Shown: positions 60,709-64,000 of the stretch, piece by piece
How positions within the stretch are numbered: position 1 is the stretch's first letter
How the letters are laid out: every line of letters starts with the position of its first letter
From: Erysipelotrichaceae bacterium OPF54
GTDB lineage: Bacteria; Bacillota_I; Bacilli_A; Erysipelotrichales; Erysipelotrichaceae
DNA length: 64,000 bases
Reading direction: 5' to 3'
Assembly (NCBI GenBank): GCA_022834735.1
Contig: BQKD01000001.1
Coordinates: forward strand, 1,651,659 to 1,715,658
The notes under the pieces: model-generated
Told to the model about the DNA's origin: nothing
Seen by the model: only the letters and a program-made list of their open reading frames with translations
Databases searched by the model: none
Made by a program: the position numbers and the translations under genes

Positions 60709-61263
60709 TTATTTCAGCTTTGCGCCATCCGCAAAGGCTTTTCCGACAGCCTGCTTCACGACACGGTAGACATTGTGGATCGGGTCGAACGAAATGAATT
60801 CCATTTTTTCCACATCGATCCCGTTTTCGCCAATATACGATTCATCCACGCTGATCTTTTCGATCCTGCCAATGATATTGCCTTCTTCGGTCTGCCGGAT
60901 CAATGTGCATTCCAGGCACATCGGCAGTTCCTGGATGACGGGCGCATTGACCGCATCGCTTTTCTGCGTTGTGAAACCAGACTTTTCGAGCTTGTTCGGT
61001 ACGTTATTGCCTGATTCCAGCCCGACATAATCGCATGCTTCGACATATTTTCCGGTTGCGAAGCTGATCGTAAACGCTTTCTGGGACAAAATGTTTTTTG
61101 TGGTCTTATGGCCTGCGCTCAGGCACAGCTCGACCTGATCGGATTCATACAGTCCGCCCCAGGCCGCATTCATTGCGTCCGCATTCCCGTTTTCATCGTA
61201 CGTTGCGACGATAAGCACAGGTAATGGAAAGAACCACGGTTTCGGCTCAAAATCTTTTCTCAT
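60709..61263 (-). CDS. Flavin-reductase-family FMN-binding protein
   Basis: 184 residues, flavin reductase-like (FlaRed) fold: FPLPVLIVATYDENGNADAM and AWGGLYESDQVELCLSAGH at the N-terminus, then KAFTISFATGKYVEACDYVG. It binds FMN and probably reduces it with NAD(P)H. AGGAG precedes ATG 61263. It lies between the SnoaL-like gene and an AKR, 25 and 19 bases away. Confidence 0.88.
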   Translation of the reverse strand: MRKDFEPKPWFFPLPVLIVATYDENGNADAMNAAWGGLYESDQVELCLSAGHKTTKNILSQKAFTISFATGKYVEACDYVGLESGNNVPNKLEKSGFTTQKSDAVNAPVIQELPMCLECTLIRQTEEGNIIGRIEKISVDESYIGENGIDVEKMEFISFDPIHNVYRVVKQAVGKAFADGAKLK

Positions 61264-61288
61264 TTTCTTCTCCTCTTTTCTTTGCTTA

Positions 61289-61648
61289 TTAATAATTGAT
61301 CCTTGTATACGACATGGATGCCAGGCGAAGCTTTCCTTCGTCCTCGATATACGCTTCGGTCACGACAAAGGGATTGGTCACGGTCTGGCCGTTGACTATG
61401 GCAGTCAGTTTCATTTTCGAATAAACGAATGTGACCAGACCGACCGTGTTCACGTCCTGTTTTTCGATATCGATCGTATCGTACACGATACCGCGTTTTT
61501 CGATGATATCGATTTCCTCGTCCCGATCGGCCGTAATGCCCATATGGACGAACCACGCGTCCGGCATGATGTATGTTTCCAGATCCTTTCTGTTTTCCTC
61601 ATGCATCGCGTTCCAGATCTGCTGTGATGTCTGAATAGCGTCTTTCAT
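61289..61648 (-). CDS. SnoaL/NTF2-like protein
   Basis: 119 residues with a cone-like beta fold: IQTSQQIWNAMHEENRKDLE then VHMGITADRDEEIDIIEKRGI, and GQTVTNPFVVTEAYIEDEG. Resembles NTF2/SnoaL-type proteins, small enzymes or ligand binders. The start is ATG 61648 with AAGGAGG upstream; a longer frame to 61669 overlaps the AKR stop. Exact reaction unknown. Confidence 0.7.
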   Translation of the reverse strand: MKDAIQTSQQIWNAMHEENRKDLETYIMPDAWFVHMGITADRDEEIDIIEKRGIVYDTIDIEKQDVNTVGLVTFVYSKMKLTAIVNGQTVTNPFVVTEAYIEDEGKLRLASMSYTRINY

Positions 61649-61661
61649 GTTCTGATCCTCC

Positions 61662-62507
61662 TTATTCATGAATATGGTATGTGTTCAGGATCCGCACGGT
61701 CAGCGGATCGGTATGGTCGATGATCTCGCTGTAGCCTAGATCAAGCGAGTTGATTTCCTGCATATCCTCGTCATCGAGCGCAAAATCGAAAATATCGATA
61801 TTTTCTTTCTGGTGACTGGACCGGCATGATCGCGGTATGGCGATGATACCCTGTTCGATCAGCCAGCGAAGCACGATCTGCGCCGCCGTTTTGTGATGTT
61901 TCTTCGCGATGTATTCCAGGACAGGATTGGCGAAAATATTGCGCTGCCCTTCGTTGAGCGGTCCCCAGGCCTCGATACGGCATGTGGCAGGAAGTGCGGC
62001 ACGCAGCCGTTTCTGCTGGAAAAACGGATGCAGCTCCACCTGGTCGATCATCGGAGGAATGCGGGCATTCAAGGTCAGGTCGAGCAGCCGTTCGGCGCAG
62101 AAATTGCAGACCCCGATTGCTTTGACACGTCCTGCATCGTACAGCTCTTCCATCGCTTTCCAGCTTCCGTAGTAATCGCCGTATGGCTGATGAATGAGAT
62201 AGAGATCGATATAGCTGGTCTGCAGATTAGCAAGAGATCGCCCGAACGCTTTTTTCGTAGCTTCGTATCCTGCATCCTGTACCCACACTTTCGTGCTGAT
62301 GACGATTTCTTCGCGTTTGATCCCTGAATCACGAATGGCCTGTCCGATCGCTTTTTCATTGCGGTAGGATGCGGCCGTATCGATCAGGCGGTATCCGTTT
62401 TCCAGTGCCTGACGCACATTGTCATACGCCTCGTCCGGCTTCAGCTGAAATGTTCCGTATCCGATTTGCGGAATTTCAAATCCATTTTCCAGTTCGATCC
62501 GTTCCAT
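61662..62507 (-). CDS. Aldo/keto reductase (AKR5-like), first gene of operon
   Basis: 281 residues. Tetrad: Asp/Tyr in LIDTAASYRNEKA (about 43-50), Lys in ISTKVWVQDAGYE (about 73), His in YLIHQPYGDYYG (about 106). The N-terminal IPQIGYGTFQLKPDEAYD fits AKR5. It is the first gene of the reductase operon, divergent from a LysR gene with about 100 bases between. GGAGAG precedes ATG 62507. It is a paralogue of the AKR at 59844. Confidence 0.92.
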   Translation of the reverse strand: MERIELENGFEIPQIGYGTFQLKPDEAYDNVRQALENGYRLIDTAASYRNEKAIGQAIRDSGIKREEIVISTKVWVQDAGYEATKKAFGRSLANLQTSYIDLYLIHQPYGDYYGSWKAMEELYDAGRVKAIGVCNFCAERLLDLTLNARIPPMIDQVELHPFFQQKRLRAALPATCRIEAWGPLNEGQRNIFANPVLEYIAKKHHKTAAQIVLRWLIEQGIIAIPRSCRSSHQKENIDIFDFALDDEDMQEINSLDLGYSEIIDHTDPLTVRILNTYHIHE

Positions 62508-62610
62508 ATTGCTCTCCTTATGTCACTATCATACGAACGCATCTGGTTTTTGTACAATGCCGGTTAATAATCATGGTATAATGGAAACGCATAGTGAAAG
62601 GAAGATTCTC

Positions 62611-63489
62611 ATGGAATTCAACCAACTCGAACAGCTGGTCGCGGTTGCCGAGTATCAAACGGTTTCCCGGGCAGCCGAAAAGCTTCATATTTCACAGCCG
62701 GCTCTGACGCGCTCCATTCAGCGTCTTGAAGAAGATTTGCATGTTTTTTTGTTTGACCGGACAAAAAACAGGATCACTTTGAATGAAAACGGAAAACAGA
62801 TGGTCCGCATGGCTTCCGAGCTGCTGGAACGGAAGGAGGAAATGGTCACATTTCTGCGTCGTTTTGACGAAAAAAACCGGATCATCCGTGTTGTTTCATG
62901 CGCGCCGGCCCCATGCTGGGGTGTCGTGTCGCTGCTGAATAAACAATTTCCCGGGATCCGGATCGAAAGCGGACTGGAACCGGACGAAAATTTCAGTCTG
63001 GAACGTCTTCTCGATGGCGAGGCCGATATCGTGATCACCAGCCATACGCTTTCCAAAAGCGGTCTTGTGTGCCGGCCGCTGATCAAAGAGCGTCTGTTTT
63101 TGTCTCTTCCTCCTGCCCACCCGCTTGCTTTGCTCGACTCGGTTTCCTTTGCGGATCTGAACGGACAGAGCGTTCTGCTGCTGACAAAGATCGGGATCTG
63201 GAGCGAGCTGACGCAGAAGATGCTTCCCGATTCGCATCTGCTGTATCAGGAGGATGTGACGATTTTCAACGAGCTCACCAAAATGTCGGCCCTTCCGAAT
63301 TTTCGTACCGACATCACCTTGAAAAGAGAGCCGCAGGAATCCAATCGGAAAGCCATCCCTTTTGTCGATGACGAGGCAGAACTGACATTTTATATCGTGA
63401 CGAAAAAAGAGGACTGGAACCGGTTTGCCTTTTTGGTCGAGGAAATCAGGGACCTCGACTGGTCCGCGACAAGGGATATTCCCGGATAG
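62611..63489 (+). CDS. LysR-family transcriptional regulator
   Basis: 292 residues. N-terminal helix-turn-helix (MEFNQLEQLVAVAEYQTVSR, AEKLHISQPALTRSIQRLE) and an effector-binding domain (about 90-285). The start is the ATG at 62611 with AAAGGAAG upstream; the frame is open further upstream but without a ribosome site. It is divergent from the reductase operon (62507), the typical layout for regulation of that operon. IS copy 3 begins 30 bases after its stop. Confidence 0.9.
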   Translation: MEFNQLEQLVAVAEYQTVSRAAEKLHISQPALTRSIQRLEEDLHVFLFDRTKNRITLNENGKQMVRMASELLERKEEMVTFLRRFDEKNRIIRVVSCAPAPCWGVVSLLNKQFPGIRIESGLEPDENFSLERLLDGEADIVITSHTLSKSGLVCRPLIKERLFLSLPPAHPLALLDSVSFADLNGQSVLLLTKIGIWSELTQKMLPDSHLLYQEDVTIFNELTKMSALPNFRTDITLKREPQESNRKAIPFVDDEAELTFYIVTKKEDWNRFAFLVEEIRDLDWSATRDIPG

Positions 63490-63518
63490 CGTAAAAAAAA
63501 GATCTCCTGTATGAGCAG

Positions 63519-64000
63519 CAATGTCATTAAGTTAGATGGATCATCGAACTTAACGTATGATATCCTTGTTAAGTTAAGCTTCAGGTCAAATGAGACCCGG
63601 AGCTTTCTTTTTTTCCGGCGCACGACGAAAAGACAATTTTTTCTTCTTAAAAAAATTGCTATTTGTCCCATTTGTGATGTAAAATATCACTGTTTTTAAG
63701 TGGCTGTTATGCCGGTCTATGCTGGAATGCATGTACTCGCTGCGCTCTCATATTCCGTTTGTAACAGCGGTCTGGTCTGATTGGGATCAGACCTTTTTTG
63801 ATCCTTTCTTCCAGCTCCCTGGCTCCGATCTTTCTTTTCAGGAACTTTTTGATGTTTGTCGTTCCTATGCTGAAATTGGCTTTATATTCGTACTTCTTAT
63901 CTTTCTTCTGTTCGATCGGCACCGCATGGATCATCAGCGCGGCCAGATTATGGAGGGTCAGTGCACCATAGATTTCCTGGCGGATGAATTTTCTTTTCTT
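63519..64000 (-). mobile_element. IS4-like insertion sequence, copy 3 (cut by window edge)
   Basis: Starts with CAATGTCATTAAGTTAG at 63519 and continues beyond 64000. It is diverged from copies 1 and 2: about six substitutions in the visible 480 bases (for example GGTGCACG to GGCGCACG, and CTCTC to TTATC in the transposase). No indels relative to copy 1. The candidate target flank is GTATGAGCAG (63509-63518); the other side is not visible. It is an older copy than 1 and 2. Confidence 0.93.
63707..64000 (-). CDS. IS4-family transposase, C-terminal part (copy 3)
   Basis: The last roughly 98 residues of the transposase, open to the window edge. The C-terminus (KANFSIGTTNIKKFLKRK) matches copies 1 and 2, with a Glu-Arg to Asp-Lys change at the KKERKY position (KKDKKY). 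The start lies outside the window. Confidence 0.9.
   Translation of the reverse strand, partial: KKRKFIRQEIYGALTLHNLAALMIHAVPIEQKKDKKYEYKANFSIGTTNIKKFLKRKIGARELEERIKKGLIPIRPDRCYKRNMRAQRVHAFQHRPA

Noticed and set aside
1-64000. tRNA or rRNA genes
   Set aside because: No cloverleaf or rRNA-like stretch was recognised on either strand by eye.

Overview
The window looks like a chromosome segment of a Gram-positive Bacillota, most likely of the Erysipelotrichia type. The basis is AGGAGG-like ribosome sites, TTGACA/TATAAT promoters, Rho-independent terminators, a pyrophosphate-dependent phosphofructokinase, a type VIIb (WXG100/EssC) secretion locus and a lysine riboswitch. The lineage is inferred from gene content only; no rRNA or tRNA gene was seen. 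GATC is visibly very common throughout.

Layout. 1-4.2 kb: partial PPi-phosphofructokinase, then a three-gene polar amino acid importer behind a consensus promoter and a lysine riboswitch with terminator. 4.3-20.7 kb, all on the minus strand: a type VII secretion locus. In transcription order it has an FHA protein, a membrane kinase in the EssB position, an Ig-like tail-anchored protein, a short EssC with one intact ATPase, a YukD-like protein, two WXG100 proteins, a small ORF plus putative substrate, a DUF4176 protein and a lipoprotein. An IS4-like element (copy 1) follows, then a PP2C phosphatase, a left-handed beta-helix protein, a surface beta-helix protein, a zinc-ribbon/GYF membrane protein and a DUF2752 protein. 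The genes overlap by 4-11 bases at many joints, so most of the block is probably one or two operons with a built-in kinase/phosphatase/FHA circuit.

21-31.5 kb: a PTS EIIC plus ROK kinase pair with a palindromic operator, a TetR regulator with matching operators at its own promoter and at a two-gene membrane operon, a GNAT, an oxidoreductase group (aldo/keto reductase, Fe-alcohol dehydrogenase, RibD-like reductase, broken flavodoxin) with a LysR regulator, and a MATE pump. 31.5-46.6 kb shows heavy decay: an Rgg-type regulator split by IS copy 2 next to an ABC exporter, a serine hydrolase with an in-frame stop, a frameshifted P-type ATPase and a frameshifted two-component pair. These sit among intact DegV, TetR, MATE, EamA and PAP2 genes.

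46.7-51.5 kb: a polyol operon (zinc dehydrogenase, GPH symporter, PfkB kinase, ROK repressor) with a cre-like site inside its promoter. 51.6-56.2 kb: an orphan RelB/DinJ antitoxin, an alpha/beta hydrolase, a DsbA-family protein, an AraC-GNAT fusion with a chloramphenicol-acetyltransferase-like gene, a HEAT-like protein and a GNAT. 56.2-58.3 kb: a TnpB-only IS200/IS605-type element between two broken genes (DUF1275 and TMEM175 families). 58.3-63.5 kb: a second LysR-linked reductase cluster. The window ends inside a third, diverged copy of the IS4-like element.
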